Assembly: GCF_001484605.1 (NCBI RefSeq)
Contig: NZ_CP013747.1
Location: 1,240,001-1,304,000 of the forward strand
Length of the DNA: 64,000 nucleotides
Reading direction: 5' to 3'
Origin: Pseudarthrobacter sulfonivorans
Lineage (GTDB): Bacteria > Actinomycetota > Actinomycetes > Actinomycetales > Micrococcaceae
Shown here: positions 23,829 to 31,593 of the stretch, piece after piece
Numbering within the stretch: position 1 is the stretch's first letter
How the letters are laid out: each line of letters begins with the position of its first letter
Translations under genes and position numbers: made by a program
Notes under the pieces: model-generated
The model's database searches: none
Told to the model about the DNA's origin: nothing
Seen by the model: the letters and a program-made list of their open reading frames with translations, nothing else

Positions 23829-24545
23829 TCAGCCGTGCGTCACCGCAGCACCCAAAAGCCCGAACAGCGCTCCGGCCGCCAAGGCAATGAGGGCGCGCCT
23901 CCCTGTGGGATACAGCCAGCGGACTGCGAACACGGCCACCGCGAAAATGAACCCGTTCACAACGGTCATGGTGACCGCCAGCCATTCGGCCCCGGTGTAC
24001 ACCCCGAAACCTCCGCCGCTGCAGCCGCTGATCCCGCACCAGGCAAAACCCGCCACGAACCACTGCGGAAGGCTCAGCAAAACTGCCAGAGGTACCGTCC
24101 ACCGAAGATGCCGGACATACCGAGTGACCCCGTGAATGCTCACTCCCAGATCCTGAGGCAGAGCGCCAGGCGTGCCGACGGCCGGCACCGGCTTACGGAT
24201 GCGCAGGATCGTCCACCGGAACAGGGCTGCGTTGACCACCGCAAGGGCGAGGAAACCCAGATAGAAGAGAACCGCCGTCGGCCTCAACCCACCCTGCGGC
24301 GGCGGACCCGACGTGTCAAGGAGGAAGACCACGGCGAAATACGCCGCCGAAACGGGCAGCGTCAGAACCACCACGGCCAGCCCCAGCCGCTCCCGGAACA
24401 CGGCATCCAGACCCGTTTCGAAGGAACCGGTGACGAGCGAAGCTCCGACAGCGGCAACCGTCACCGCCAGATAAACGACGACGGCGATCCTCGCCCACCG
24501 CGGCAAGGTCCGTTTGTCCGGCCGAGACCCTGTCCGCATGATCAT
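23829..24545 (-). CDS. Hypothetical membrane protein
   Basis: 238 residues with six hydrophobic segments (RIAVVVYLAVTVAAVGASLV; LGLAVVVLTLPVSAAYFAVV; VLFYLGFLALAVVNAALF; WTVPLAVLLSLPQWFVAGFA; LAVTMTVVNGFIFAVAVFAV; LIALAAGALFGLLGAAV). A CGISGCSGGGFG loop lies between TM4 and TM5. ATG 24545 overlaps the stop of the upstream acetyltransferase gene (ATGA), so it is translated after it. Function unknown. Confidence 0.72.
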   Translation of the reverse strand: MIMRTGSRPDKRTLPRWARIAVVVYLAVTVAAVGASLVTGSFETGLDAVFRERLGLAVVVLTLPVSAAYFAVVFLLDTSGPPPQGGLRPTAVLFYLGFLALAVVNAALFRWTILRIRKPVPAVGTPGALPQDLGVSIHGVTRYVRHLRWTVPLAVLLSLPQWFVAGFAWCGISGCSGGGFGVYTGAEWLAVTMTVVNGFIFAVAVFAVRWLYPTGRRALIALAAGALFGLLGAAVTHG

Positions 24546-25048
24546 GACCGGGCCCTCTCCGAACGGACCATGCGGATTTCGGGCAGCTCTTCCCACTCGG
24601 GTGGCAGCTGGCCGCGCGTGCCGTCAGGGCGAAAGCCGTGTTTGACGTAGAAGGCCTGCGCCCGGGGATTGTTCTCCAGCACCCAGAGATACGCCGGGCT
24701 CTCACCGATGGCCGCGCTCAGCAACGCGGCCCCCACCCCGCTGCCGTGCGTCCGCCGGAGTGTGTACAGCGAATACAGTTCCAGCGCCTCCGGGCCGTCC
24801 TCATCCCGTGCGGGACCCGAGTCGGCGAGACCCACCACTTCATGGTTGGCGTCCACGGCAATGATCCGCGGGTCGCTCCCGGCGAGGAATGGTCGACGGC
24901 GTTCCACCCGTTCGGGAATGCTGGCCCTCCGGGTGCGGAAGAACTCCGCTGACAGCCGGTCCCCGTAGGTCTCCTCGTGGGCCAGGGTGTGCATGTGCAC
25001 CACGGCTTCAGCGTCCTCGGGAGTGGCCTGCCTGATGAGAAAGTCCAT
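24542..25048 (-). CDS. GNAT-family N-acetyltransferase
   Basis: 168 residues. It resembles the cassette acetyltransferase at 13604 in layout: N-terminal FLIRQATPEDAEAVVHMHTL, acetyl-CoA loop LRRTHGSGVGAALLSAAIGE, C-terminal ENNPRAQAFYVKHGFRPDGT. Acceptor unknown. Overlaps the membrane protein gene downstream by 4 bp. Confidence 0.86.
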   Translation of the reverse strand: MDFLIRQATPEDAEAVVHMHTLAHEETYGDRLSAEFFRTRRASIPERVERRRPFLAGSDPRIIAVDANHEVVGLADSGPARDEDGPEALELYSLYTLRRTHGSGVGAALLSAAIGESPAYLWVLENNPRAQAFYVKHGFRPDGTRGQLPPEWEELPEIRMVRSERARS

Positions 25049-25061
25049 GGCCCCAGCCTAG

Positions 25062-25928
25062 CTACTTCACCCAGCCGGTCTTCTGCAGCCAGCCGGCCAG
25101 GATGGGCAGCGCCACCGAGCTGTGCATCGCGCCCAGATGATCCAGGCCCGGCAGGACACGAACGTCCCACCCGGCCTTGGTCAGGGTGACCTGATGCCTC
25201 GCCAGAGGCTCCCCGATGGATACCCGCACGCCGCCCCAAACCGGTTTGTAGTCGATCTGGTCCTCGGCGCCGGCGAACGCGAGTTTGGCCAGGTCCCCCG
25301 GGAGCGCTGCGGCCGAATCGTCAAAGCCCTGCAGCTCTTCATACAGGGTGACGAACTGCTGCGTCTGCGCCTCGGTGGTCTGGACCGACACCGAATCCCA
25401 GTCGCCCGGCTCAGGTTCCGGGACAGGGCCGACCGGGCCTGCCGGTTCGCCTGCCGCCTGCACGGACATGGCATGCGCGGCGCGGGTGACCGCCAGCATG
25501 CTTCGGTACGGGCCCTCGAGCGGCGGGAACCCGCCCATGGCGAGCGCCCGCAGACGGTCGGTGCGGAGTGCCAGCTGCAGGCCGCACAGCGCCAGCCAGG
25601 AGTAACCGTAGTAGGCAAAACGGTCGACGCCGGCGGCGTCGGCGATTGCCAGCAGATCCTTCGCGATGTTCCCCGGGCTGAGCGTCTGCGGCGCCGGGTG
25701 GGCCATGCGGTGCGCTTCGTAGTCGGCAGCAATGACCCGGTTGGTTGGTGACAGCCCGTTGATGAGGTTTGGTCCCAGATCCGGGTCCCCGCCCCACTGG
25801 CGCAGCGTCTCCGCCTCCGCCGCGGCGTGGGGCGCCAGACTGACCGGCAGGAGGACGGCGGGGCCGTCGCCGTGAAGGGCGACAGGGATGGTTGAGCCGT
25901 CATGGAGAACTGCCTCAATTGTGTCCAT
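25062..25928 (-). CDS. Alpha/beta hydrolase-fold protein with atypical nucleophile elbow
   Basis: 288 residues from ATG 25928 (AGAGGA upstream). The alpha/beta hydrolase pattern is present (VIAADYEAHRM; nucleophile region FAYYGYSWLALCGLQLA; late His in LPGLDHLGAMHSS). The elbow reads G-Y-S-W-L instead of G-x-S-x-G, so the loop geometry may differ and catalytic activity is less certain than in the two hydrolases above. Probably transcribed with the acetyltransferase 13 bp downstream. Confidence 0.78.
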   Translation of the reverse strand: MDTIEAVLHDGSTIPVALHGDGPAVLLPVSLAPHAAAEAETLRQWGGDPDLGPNLINGLSPTNRVIAADYEAHRMAHPAPQTLSPGNIAKDLLAIADAAGVDRFAYYGYSWLALCGLQLALRTDRLRALAMGGFPPLEGPYRSMLAVTRAAHAMSVQAAGEPAGPVGPVPEPEPGDWDSVSVQTTEAQTQQFVTLYEELQGFDDSAAALPGDLAKLAFAGAEDQIDYKPVWGGVRVSIGEPLARHQVTLTKAGWDVRVLPGLDHLGAMHSSVALPILAGWLQKTGWVK

Positions 25929-26085
25929 GGATTCCTCTTCGTCGGCGATATTCACAGAGGGTATCCCCGTTCGTTGACACTCCTCTACAGCGGACGTGTA
26001 CTTAAATTGGCGCCTGCGCATGCAGGGCCAAACCACGAAGCGGCCCGCGCTTTCGTGCGGCCGCCTTCAACACATGGAGGTCGAA

Positions 26086-26520
26086 ATGGGACAGGCACGC
26101 GACGTCATGGACCGCTTAACCACGGCCATGTCAGCAAAAGACAAAGAGACACTAGCGGGGTGCTACACCGAGGACGCCGTGGCCTTCACCCCTGATGAAG
26201 GCGAGCTCACCGGGCGGGAGGGAATCACCAACTACTTCGTCCATTTCTGGGAAGCGCTGCCGGACGTCACGTATGAGTACGCCGATAAACATGAGGCCGG
26301 GAATGTGGCTATCGATGAGGGTTTCGTCACCGGAACGAACACCGGGCCGTTGAGCCTGCCTTCCGGCCAAACGCTGCCAGCCACCGGCAAACACGTCAGA
26401 GTCAGAAGCTGCGACATCGCCAGGGTCGAGGGCGGCCTGATCACCTCGCACCACTTCTACTTTGACCAGATGGACTTCCTGGGACAGCTCGGGCTGCTTC
26501 CGGAATTGTCCAAACACTGA
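26086..26520 (+). CDS. SnoaL-like / NTF2-fold protein
   Basis: 144 residues from ATG 26086 (GGAGG six bases upstream; an upstream in-frame extension has no support). NTF2-like cone fold with the SnoaL pattern: MDRLTTAMSAKDKETLAGCY, TEDAVAFTPDEGELTGREGI, VHFWEALPDVTY, LPATGKHVRVRSCDIARVEG. Family members are polyketide cyclases or ester/epoxide isomerases; many stand-alone ones have unknown substrates. Confidence 0.82.
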   Translation: MGQARDVMDRLTTAMSAKDKETLAGCYTEDAVAFTPDEGELTGREGITNYFVHFWEALPDVTYEYADKHEAGNVAIDEGFVTGTNTGPLSLPSGQTLPATGKHVRVRSCDIARVEGGLITSHHFYFDQMDFLGQLGLLPELSKH

Positions 26521-26532
26521 TCGGCGCCGGCC

Positions 26533-26703
26533 CTACTTGAGGATCTCGGCACGGCGCAGCCGGACGATGTCCTCCAGCACGTCGTCGGGGAGGGGATGCG
26601 CCGCCGTGAACCGGATGGTCCCTTTGGACAGGGAGTACCCTTCAAGCCGGCCGGCGACGGCGTCAATCACCGCCGGGGAAAACGGGAAGACGGAGAGGTG
26701 CTT
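26533..26703 (-). pseudogene. C-terminal half of a DUF1801 (YdhG/YjhX-like) protein
   Basis: Minus-strand residues KHLSVFPFSPAVIDAVAGRL, EGYSLSKGTIRFTA, LPDDVLEDIVRLRRAE match the second half of DUF1801 proteins (ca. 120 residues: H-x-x-x-x-P-x-x, S-K-G-T-I/L-x-F). The N-terminal half is missing; the ORF's extra N-terminus up to 26769 only reads through a GC-rich hairpin. Truncated gene, probably not functional. Confidence 0.6.
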
Positions 26704-26721
26704 GGCTGGGCGTGGCGCGCG

Positions 26722-26760
26722 AGGGGCCGCACCTGCCTTCGCGGCAAGTGCGGCCCCTTT
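26722..26760. terminator. Strong GC hairpin, likely terminator
   Basis: 16-bp arms AGGGGCCGCACCTGCC and GGCAAGTGCGGCCCCT (one mismatch), loop TTCGC, followed by TT on the plus strand. It sits at the junction of the truncated DUF1801 relic and the end of the VOC gene, so it can stop transcription from either side. Confidence 0.6.
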
Positions 26761-26784
26761 GTGCGCCATCAGCCCTGCGGCTGG

Positions 26785-27165
26785 TTACTTGCGCTGGGAG
26801 ATGTTGAGGATGTTGCCCTCGCTGTCTAGGAACCAGGCGGACCTCCCCCAGTCGTTATCAGCAACGCCGTTCTCCGTCTTCAGGCCGGGGAAATCGTAGT
26901 CTTCAAAGACGACCCCGCGGCCCCGCAGTTCCTCCATTTCGGCTTCGAGGTTGTCCGTTTCCCAGCCCATCTGGGTGTTCTTGGCCGTCCCGGCATTCTC
27001 TGTCTGGTAAATCAGGAAACCCGTTCCGTTGCCGCCGCTGTACAACAGGCTGTCGTCCTCCATGGACTCGGACGGTTCCAGGCCCAGCTTGTCCCGATAG
27101 AAATCCTTCGCCCTGTTGATGTCCTTCGCAGCGAGAACAGCCATGATGGTTCGATCCTTGAGCAT
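26785..27165 (-). CDS. VOC (glyoxalase/bleomycin resistance-fold) protein
   Basis: 126 residues from ATG 27165 (AAAGGA upstream); the ORF extension to 27318 is not supported. The two beta-alpha-beta modules are visible: TIMAVLAAKDINRAKDFYRD / KLGLEP and MGWETDNLEAEMEELRGRGV / WFLDSEGNILNI. Single VOC proteins bind a divalent metal and small substrates; the reaction is not known. Confidence 0.85.
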   Translation of the reverse strand: MLKDRTIMAVLAAKDINRAKDFYRDKLGLEPSESMEDDSLLYSGGNGTGFLIYQTENAGTAKNTQMGWETDNLEAEMEELRGRGVVFEDYDFPGLKTENGVADNDWGRSAWFLDSEGNILNISQRK

Positions 27166-27481
27166 GATGATTTCCTTTGTGCCTTGCTTTCGCGTTGGTG
27201 GCGATGCTCTCCCCCGGTGGCGGATCCGGAACCCCGTTGTCCGGTGCCGCGTGGCCGCCCGTTGCGCCAAGTGCCGGAGCGGCCACCTGGGACTCTCCTG
27301 CGCCGCGCCAGCCATCATCGGCGCGAGGGTCCCCGAAGCCTATGTGGCCATTATGGAACTGAAAGGGCCTCCGCGGATATAGGGGATTTCAACCGCTTCA
27401 GGCGGCCCTCCCGGAAGCCTCCACGGTTGCCGGGAACAACTGTGGCATTTGGAGCTGCTTTTGTTGGCGCACACTTAGCTA
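27166..27481. other. Intergenic region without a recognised gene
   Basis: 316 bp between the divergent VOC and glutamate-cysteine ligase-like genes. No coding frame with family similarity and no strong palindrome found; it presumably carries both promoters. Confidence 0.4.
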
Positions 27482-28639
27482 GTGCGTACTTTTGGTGTTG
27501 AAGAAGAATTCCTGATCGTTGATCCCTCCAGCGGCAGTCCCCTGCCTCTGGCAGCAGACCTGCTGCGCCTCCAGGACCCGGGCGAACCGGCGGACCTTTC
27601 CACGCACCCGATGCTCGCCGTCGAGCTTCACCAGGAACAGCTCGAAGTGATCACCCACCCGCACAGCACCCTGAGCGGACTCTCCGCCGAGATCCTGTCC
27701 GGCCGCGCCTACGCGGACTCACTCGCCCGAAAAGTCGGCGCCAGGATCGCCGCGCTTGCCACGTCCCCGCTGGCAGTGACACCCCATTCCACCAGCAACC
27801 CTCGCTATGACGCGCTGCTGGAAAAGTTCGCCGTGGTGGCCCGTGAGCAGCTGACCTGCGGATGCCACATCCATGTCTCCGTCGATTCCGATGAGGAAGG
27901 CGTCGCAATCCTGGACCGCATCAGGTCCTGGCTGCCGCCGCTGATGGCGTTGAGCTCCAATTCCCCGTTCTGGGACGGCGCTGACAGTGGCTACGCGAGC
28001 TTCCGCACCCAGGCCTGGAATCGCTGGTCCTCGGCCGGGCCGACGGAAATCTTCGGCTCGGCGCAGGCCTACCACCAGCGCGTGGCGGACCTGGCTGCCA
28101 CGGGCGTAGTCAACAACCCTGATTTTGACGCCCGCCTCTCCGCCCGCCACCCCACCGTGGAGATCCGGGTGTCCGACGTTTGCCTCGATCCCCGCGACAC
28201 CGTCCTGATCGCCGCGCTGGTGCGGGGCCTGGTGGAGACAGCTGCCCGGGAATGGAAATCCGGGCAGGCACCGGACATGGTTCCGGCCATCATCCTGCGC
28301 CAGGGGGCCTGGCTGGCCAGCCGGTGGGGAATCCAGGGCGAGCTGCTGCACCCGCTGACCCACAAGCCGGAATCCGCGCGCAATGTCATCGCCGCGCTCC
28401 ATGACCATGTCCGCGACGCCTTGGTCGAGGCGGGCGACGCAGCCTACGTCGAGGAATCCCTGCACCGGATCTTCGCCAACGGAACCGGCGCCAGGCTGCA
28501 GCGGCAGGCCTACGCGCGCCACGGCCGGCTGGCTGACGTGGTGAGCGACGCCGTCGTGGTTACCCACCAGGAACCCGTTATCTACGAGCCGCTCACCCCG
28601 GTTGACCTATCACTTTTGGTCCCCAACCCGGTGGTTTAG
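27482..28639 (+). CDS. ybdK: Glutamate--cysteine ligase-like carboxylate-amine ligase (GCS2/YbdK)
   Basis: 385 residues from GTG 27482, the usual length of the YbdK family. The glutamine synthetase-like active-site strands are visible: FGVEEEFLIVD, LAVELHQEQLEVIT, TCGCHIHVSVDSDEEGVAIL, RHPTVEIRVSDVCLDPRDTV. The family makes weak gamma-glutamylcysteine in vitro; the in vivo role is uncertain in mycothiol-producing actinobacteria. Monocistronic. Confidence 0.88.
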   Translation: MRTFGVEEEFLIVDPSSGSPLPLAADLLRLQDPGEPADLSTHPMLAVELHQEQLEVITHPHSTLSGLSAEILSGRAYADSLARKVGARIAALATSPLAVTPHSTSNPRYDALLEKFAVVAREQLTCGCHIHVSVDSDEEGVAILDRIRSWLPPLMALSSNSPFWDGADSGYASFRTQAWNRWSSAGPTEIFGSAQAYHQRVADLAATGVVNNPDFDARLSARHPTVEIRVSDVCLDPRDTVLIAALVRGLVETAAREWKSGQAPDMVPAIILRQGAWLASRWGIQGELLHPLTHKPESARNVIAALHDHVRDALVEAGDAAYVEESLHRIFANGTGARLQRQAYARHGRLADVVSDAVVVTHQEPVIYEPLTPVDLSLLVPNPVV

Positions 28640-28668
28640 CCACCAAACCTGAACGCGCTCCCCGTCGC

Positions 28669-29019
28669 CTACGCGGCTTCGAGGACCGTTTTGAGCTTCG
28701 CCAGCTGCGCCACTTCGGCCTCCATGGTGCGGGCGATCACCGGGCCCACGAGCTTCATGAGCCCTTTGGGCTGCAGGTCCAGGGTGAACCTGACCATCGT
28801 CCCGCCGGGAACTTCGCTGAGTCGGTACTCCCCGGTGGGCCGGGCGGGGCCCGCCACCACCTGGAAGGCTAGCACCCAAGGCTCCGGCGGCACCGGTTTT
28901 CAGGGCGATGGCCTGAATCCCCGAGCGCCATGCCTGGTTGTTCAGTTGCCGTCGGCCAGGTAGGCGTAGACGTCCTCCGGCGAGCGGCTGATGGTGGTTT
29001 CGTTTTCTGCGTGCGCCAC
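28669..29019 (-). pseudogene. Degenerate SRPBCC-family gene (frameshift plus deletion)
   Basis: Starts GTG 29019 and reads AHAENETTISRSPEDVYAYL ADGN, then meets a stop. In another frame the family sequence continues (QAWRSGIQAIALKTGAAGAL G), and after a gap of about 30 codons a third segment in the 28669-28893 frame supplies the end (LAFQVVAGPARPTGEYRLSE, PKGLMKLVGPVIARTMEAEV). Together these outline a ~145-residue polyketide cyclase/dehydrase-like protein. It is the third position of the ArsR/SRPBCC operon, 16 bp after the AHSA1 gene. The internal deletion rules out a simple sequencing error. Confidence 0.75.
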
Positions 29020-29035
29020 GGCTCTCCCCCGGCGA

Positions 29036-30013
29036 TCAGTCGGCCATGACCTGGCGGCCGGTGAACGCCACCAGCCGGTCCATACTTACCGCGGACTCTT
29101 CCACCAGGGTTTCGTCGGCGAAGCTCTTTCCGCGCATCTGCGGGCTGATGGTGTTGTGGGCCAGGCCCAGGACGTAGTCGGACAGCACCGGCGAAACGTC
29201 CAGGTCCTGGCCGGTGGCCGTTGCGAAGTCCCAGGCGTGGACCAGGAATTCCAGGTTCAGGATGTTGGCCACCATGGAGGCCAGCAGTTCCGCGAAGCCC
29301 ATGTCGACGGTCCCCTCCAGGCCGCGGGCCTGGAACGCTTCCAGCGTGGGCTGGGCGGCGTCCGCGATGCGGACTTCCGGCGCAGCATCCGGCTGATCGA
29401 CGACGGCGACGCCCAAGGCCTTCGCGATTCCCGTAATGGAGCCCACCAGGTGTTCCACGAGCTCCCTCACGGTGAAGTCCTCGCACGGTGTCGGCTTGTC
29501 CGCGTCACCATGTGTCAGCGTCCGCAGGACACGCTGGACGATCGCGAGAGTGGCCTCGGCGCTGATGAGCTCGTTGAGCGGATCCGGAGCCGCCGCCCAA
29601 TCGTCCGCGCCGGCGTCGTCCGTTGTGGCCAGCGTGACCAGGCGCTCGAAGTAGTGGTTCCACCCCTCGGTGTGGCCGGCCGCGGCTTCCGGGCTTAGGC
29701 CCTCGTGGACCAGGCGGACGTTGGTCCCGCCGTCGACGCTGTCCAGGGTGATGGTGACTGTGGAGGCATCGGCGGCAGGGGCCGTGGAACCTTCCCAATC
29801 CCAGGTGAAGACGACGCGCTTGCCGGGTTCGATTTCCGTGAATGTGCCCGCCGCGGAGTGCCCCGGCGTGATGGTCCAGCGGTACTCTCCACCCACGCGG
29901 AGGTCCACGCGCGCGGCGACGGTCTGCCAGCGCCGCAGCCGTTCGGGCCGGGTGATCAGGGCGAAAGCAGTGTCCGGGTCGACCGGAATGAAGACGGATT
30001 TGTCAATGGTCAT
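29036..30013 (-). CDS. AHSA1/SRPBCC - TIGR03086 (MDMPI/DinB-like) fusion protein
   Basis: 325 residues in two parts. Residues 1-135: AHSA1-type SRPBCC domain (SVFIPVDPDTAFALITRPER; VFTWDWEG; GWNHYFERL). Residues about 145-325: TIGR03086-type mycothiol-dependent-isomerase-like/DinB fold (TPCEDFTVRELVEHLVGSIT; EFLVHAWDFATATGQDLDV). It overlaps the ArsR gene by 11 bp, the common ArsR-AHSA1 operon arrangement. The separate domains occur widely; the fusion suggests a small-molecule binding or transferase role linked to mycothiol, which is inferred. Confidence 0.82.
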   Translation of the reverse strand: MTIDKSVFIPVDPDTAFALITRPERLRRWQTVAARVDLRVGGEYRWTITPGHSAAGTFTEIEPGKRVVFTWDWEGSTAPAADASTVTITLDSVDGGTNVRLVHEGLSPEAAAGHTEGWNHYFERLVTLATTDDAGADDWAAAPDPLNELISAEATLAIVQRVLRTLTHGDADKPTPCEDFTVRELVEHLVGSITGIAKALGVAVVDQPDAAPEVRIADAAQPTLEAFQARGLEGTVDMGFAELLASMVANILNLEFLVHAWDFATATGQDLDVSPVLSDYVLGLAHNTISPQMRGKSFADETLVEESAVSMDRLVAFTGRQVMAD

Positions 30014-30332
30014 CAGGGTTCTCCTCGAGATGTGGATGCTGCAGGGCGGTGGCCTCGGCCACCAGTGAATCCAGTTCGTCGGTCCAGAAAATGTCCAGGG
30101 ATTCCCTGAGACTCCTCATTCCTCCGGAGTCGAGACTGTAGTACCGGTTGCGTCCGTCCTTCCTGGCACGCACCAGTCCGACGTCGGCCAGCACCAGCAG
30201 GTGCTGGGAGATCGCGGACCGGCTGACGGCAAAGTTGGCCGCCAGTTCAGTGACGGACTGCTCGCCCCGGGCCAGCAGTTGGAGCAGGCGGCGCCTGTTC
30301 GGTTCCGCGGCAGTTTCGAGAAGATCAGGCAC
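30003..30332 (-). CDS. ArsR-family repressor
   Basis: 109 residues from GTG 30332. Winged-helix core LLETAAEPNRRRLLQLLARG, SVTELAANFAVSRSAISQHL, GLVRARKDGRNRYYSLD. No metal-binding Cys pair in the recognition helix, so a non-metal ligand or constitutive repression is likely. An upstream in-frame ATG at 30410 would put an operator palindrome inside the coding region, so 30332 is preferred. First gene of the operon with the AHSA1 fusion and SRPBCC relic. Confidence 0.85.
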   Translation of the reverse strand: MPDLLETAAEPNRRRLLQLLARGEQSVTELAANFAVSRSAISQHLLVLADVGLVRARKDGRNRYYSLDSGGMRSLRESLDIFWTDELDSLVAEATALQHPHLEENPDDH

Positions 30333-30337
30333 TAGAG

Positions 30338-30361
30338 ATACGTTAGCGGTCACTAACGTAT
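30338..30361. promoter_or_regulatory. ArsR operator palindrome
   Basis: Perfect ATACGTTAG-N6-CTAACGTAT, 6 bp upstream of the GTG at 30332. The size and position fit autoregulation by the ArsR protein it precedes. Confidence 0.65.
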
Positions 30362-30396
30362 CAAGCAAGAGCAACGCCGGGCCGTGGGCCTCGCGT

Positions 30397-30490
30397 CGGA
30401 TTCTGCTCAATCATCAACTTCCACCCTGCCGGGCGGGCTGGATTTCCGGGGAGGCCCGCATGCCGCCGTCGAATGATTGAGCAGAATCCG
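30397..30490. repeat. 18-bp perfect inverted repeat with 58-bp spacer
   Basis: CGGATTCTGCTCAATCAT at 30397-30414 and its exact complement at 30473-30490. It lies in the divergent spacer between the ArsR operon and the small membrane protein gene. The arms are less GC-rich than the surroundings. No transposase or gene is inside. Confidence 0.7.
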
Positions 30491-30530
30491 TCGGCCGTAA
30501 GCGGGCCGGGAACCGCGGGATAATGAAAGC

Positions 30531-30848
30531 ATGAGCAATCAGGACCCGGATCCCTGGGCGGAATTCGACAGGCTCAAGCCCGCAGTCCCGGACCGTGTGG
30601 CCGGCTATCCCGGCGGCGAACCGGTGGGCTTTGGCTTCCGGACGGGTGTGCGCAGCGCCAAAGTGGCCCTCGGCTTCGCCGTGTACGCGCTGGCGCTGGG
30701 AACCATGCTGGTCCTCACCGGCGCGGTGGTCTTCACCGCGCAGGGGCAGTGGCTGCTGCTCGGGCTGATGGTGCTGATCGAGGCCGGGTTCGTCTACGGG
30801 TTCATCCGGCTGGCGCGCCAGGCTCGCAACCGGCGCGCATCCGGCTAG
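30531..30848 (+). CDS. Small two-TM membrane protein
   Basis: 105 residues. An N-terminal polar region (WAEFDRLKPAVPDRVAGYPG) is followed by two membrane helices (VALGFAVYALALGTMLVLTG; WLLLGLMVLIEAGFVYGFIR). No known domain. Convergent with the GntR gene downstream. Confidence 0.72.
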   Translation: MSNQDPDPWAEFDRLKPAVPDRVAGYPGGEPVGFGFRTGVRSAKVALGFAVYALALGTMLVLTGAVVFTAQGQWLLLGLMVLIEAGFVYGFIRLARQARNRRASG

Positions 30849-30852
30849 TGCC

Positions 30853-31542
30853 TTAGCGGCGGCTCCCGCTGTTGCTCAGCGGTTGCTGCAGCGCCGTCTC
30901 CCGGAGCAGCTGAAGACGAAGAGTCCGCGCCGTTTCCATGTGGCTCCGGGCTATTTTTCCGGCGGCATCGCTGTCCTGCTGCTCGATGGCATGGAGCAAA
31001 GCTTCATGCTCATCCAGCGATTCCGACCAGCGGTTCCCCGTAGAGAGGGTGGACCGGGGCGCGTGGATGAGGTGAGTTGACAGCCGGTCCAGCAGGTCCC
31101 TCAGGACAGGGTTGTGGGCGCAGTTCCAGACGGCGGCGTGGAACTCAAGGTTGGTGGTGATTCGGGTGTGGTCATCCGGGTCCTGGAGTTCACGGTCCCG
31201 CTGGAGCAAAGCCTCAAGCCGCATCAGGTCCGGAAACTGCCTGGCCCGGGCCGCCTGACGCGCTGCCTCTTCCTCAAGGAGGATGCGCATGTCATAGATC
31301 TGGATGACCTGTTGTGGGTCAACCTGAGGAACCTGCAGGCCCCGGGCGACGCGCTCAAGGAGCCCTTCCTGCTGCAGGCGGGACAGCGCCTCCCGGACGG
31401 GTGTCCGGGAGACGCCGAAACGCGTAGCAAGTGACGTCTCTCGAATAGCGGTGCCAGGCTGGTGCACTCCGGACAGGATTTCGCTGCGCAGGGTCTGGAA
31501 GATGCTCTCTCCGTCAATGCGTGGGGTTGCTGTTTCCGTCAC
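30853..31542 (-). CDS. GntR-family (FCD) regulator of the tricarballylate locus
   Basis: 229 residues. N-terminal wHTH (GTAIRETSLATRFGVSRTPV REALSRLQQEG) and C-terminal FCD ligand domain (MRILLEEEAARQAARA; FHAAVWNCAHNPVL; DEHEALLHAIEQQDSDAA; SHMETA) with the metal/carboxylate-binding His residues of that domain. Downstream of tcuA on the same strand (51-bp gap). FCD regulators sense organic acids, which fits tricarballylate or a related tricarboxylate. Probable operators lie at 33122 and 33211. Confidence 0.86.
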   Translation of the reverse strand: MTETATPRIDGESIFQTLRSEILSGVHQPGTAIRETSLATRFGVSRTPVREALSRLQQEGLLERVARGLQVPQVDPQQVIQIYDMRILLEEEAARQAARARQFPDLMRLEALLQRDRELQDPDDHTRITTNLEFHAAVWNCAHNPVLRDLLDRLSTHLIHAPRSTLSTGNRWSESLDEHEALLHAIEQQDSDAAGKIARSHMETARTLRLQLLRETALQQPLSNSGSRR

Positions 31543-31593
31543 TTGAGTGGTCCTTGATGCCTGGGAGTGATTGGTGCTTGTTCGAAAGGAACT

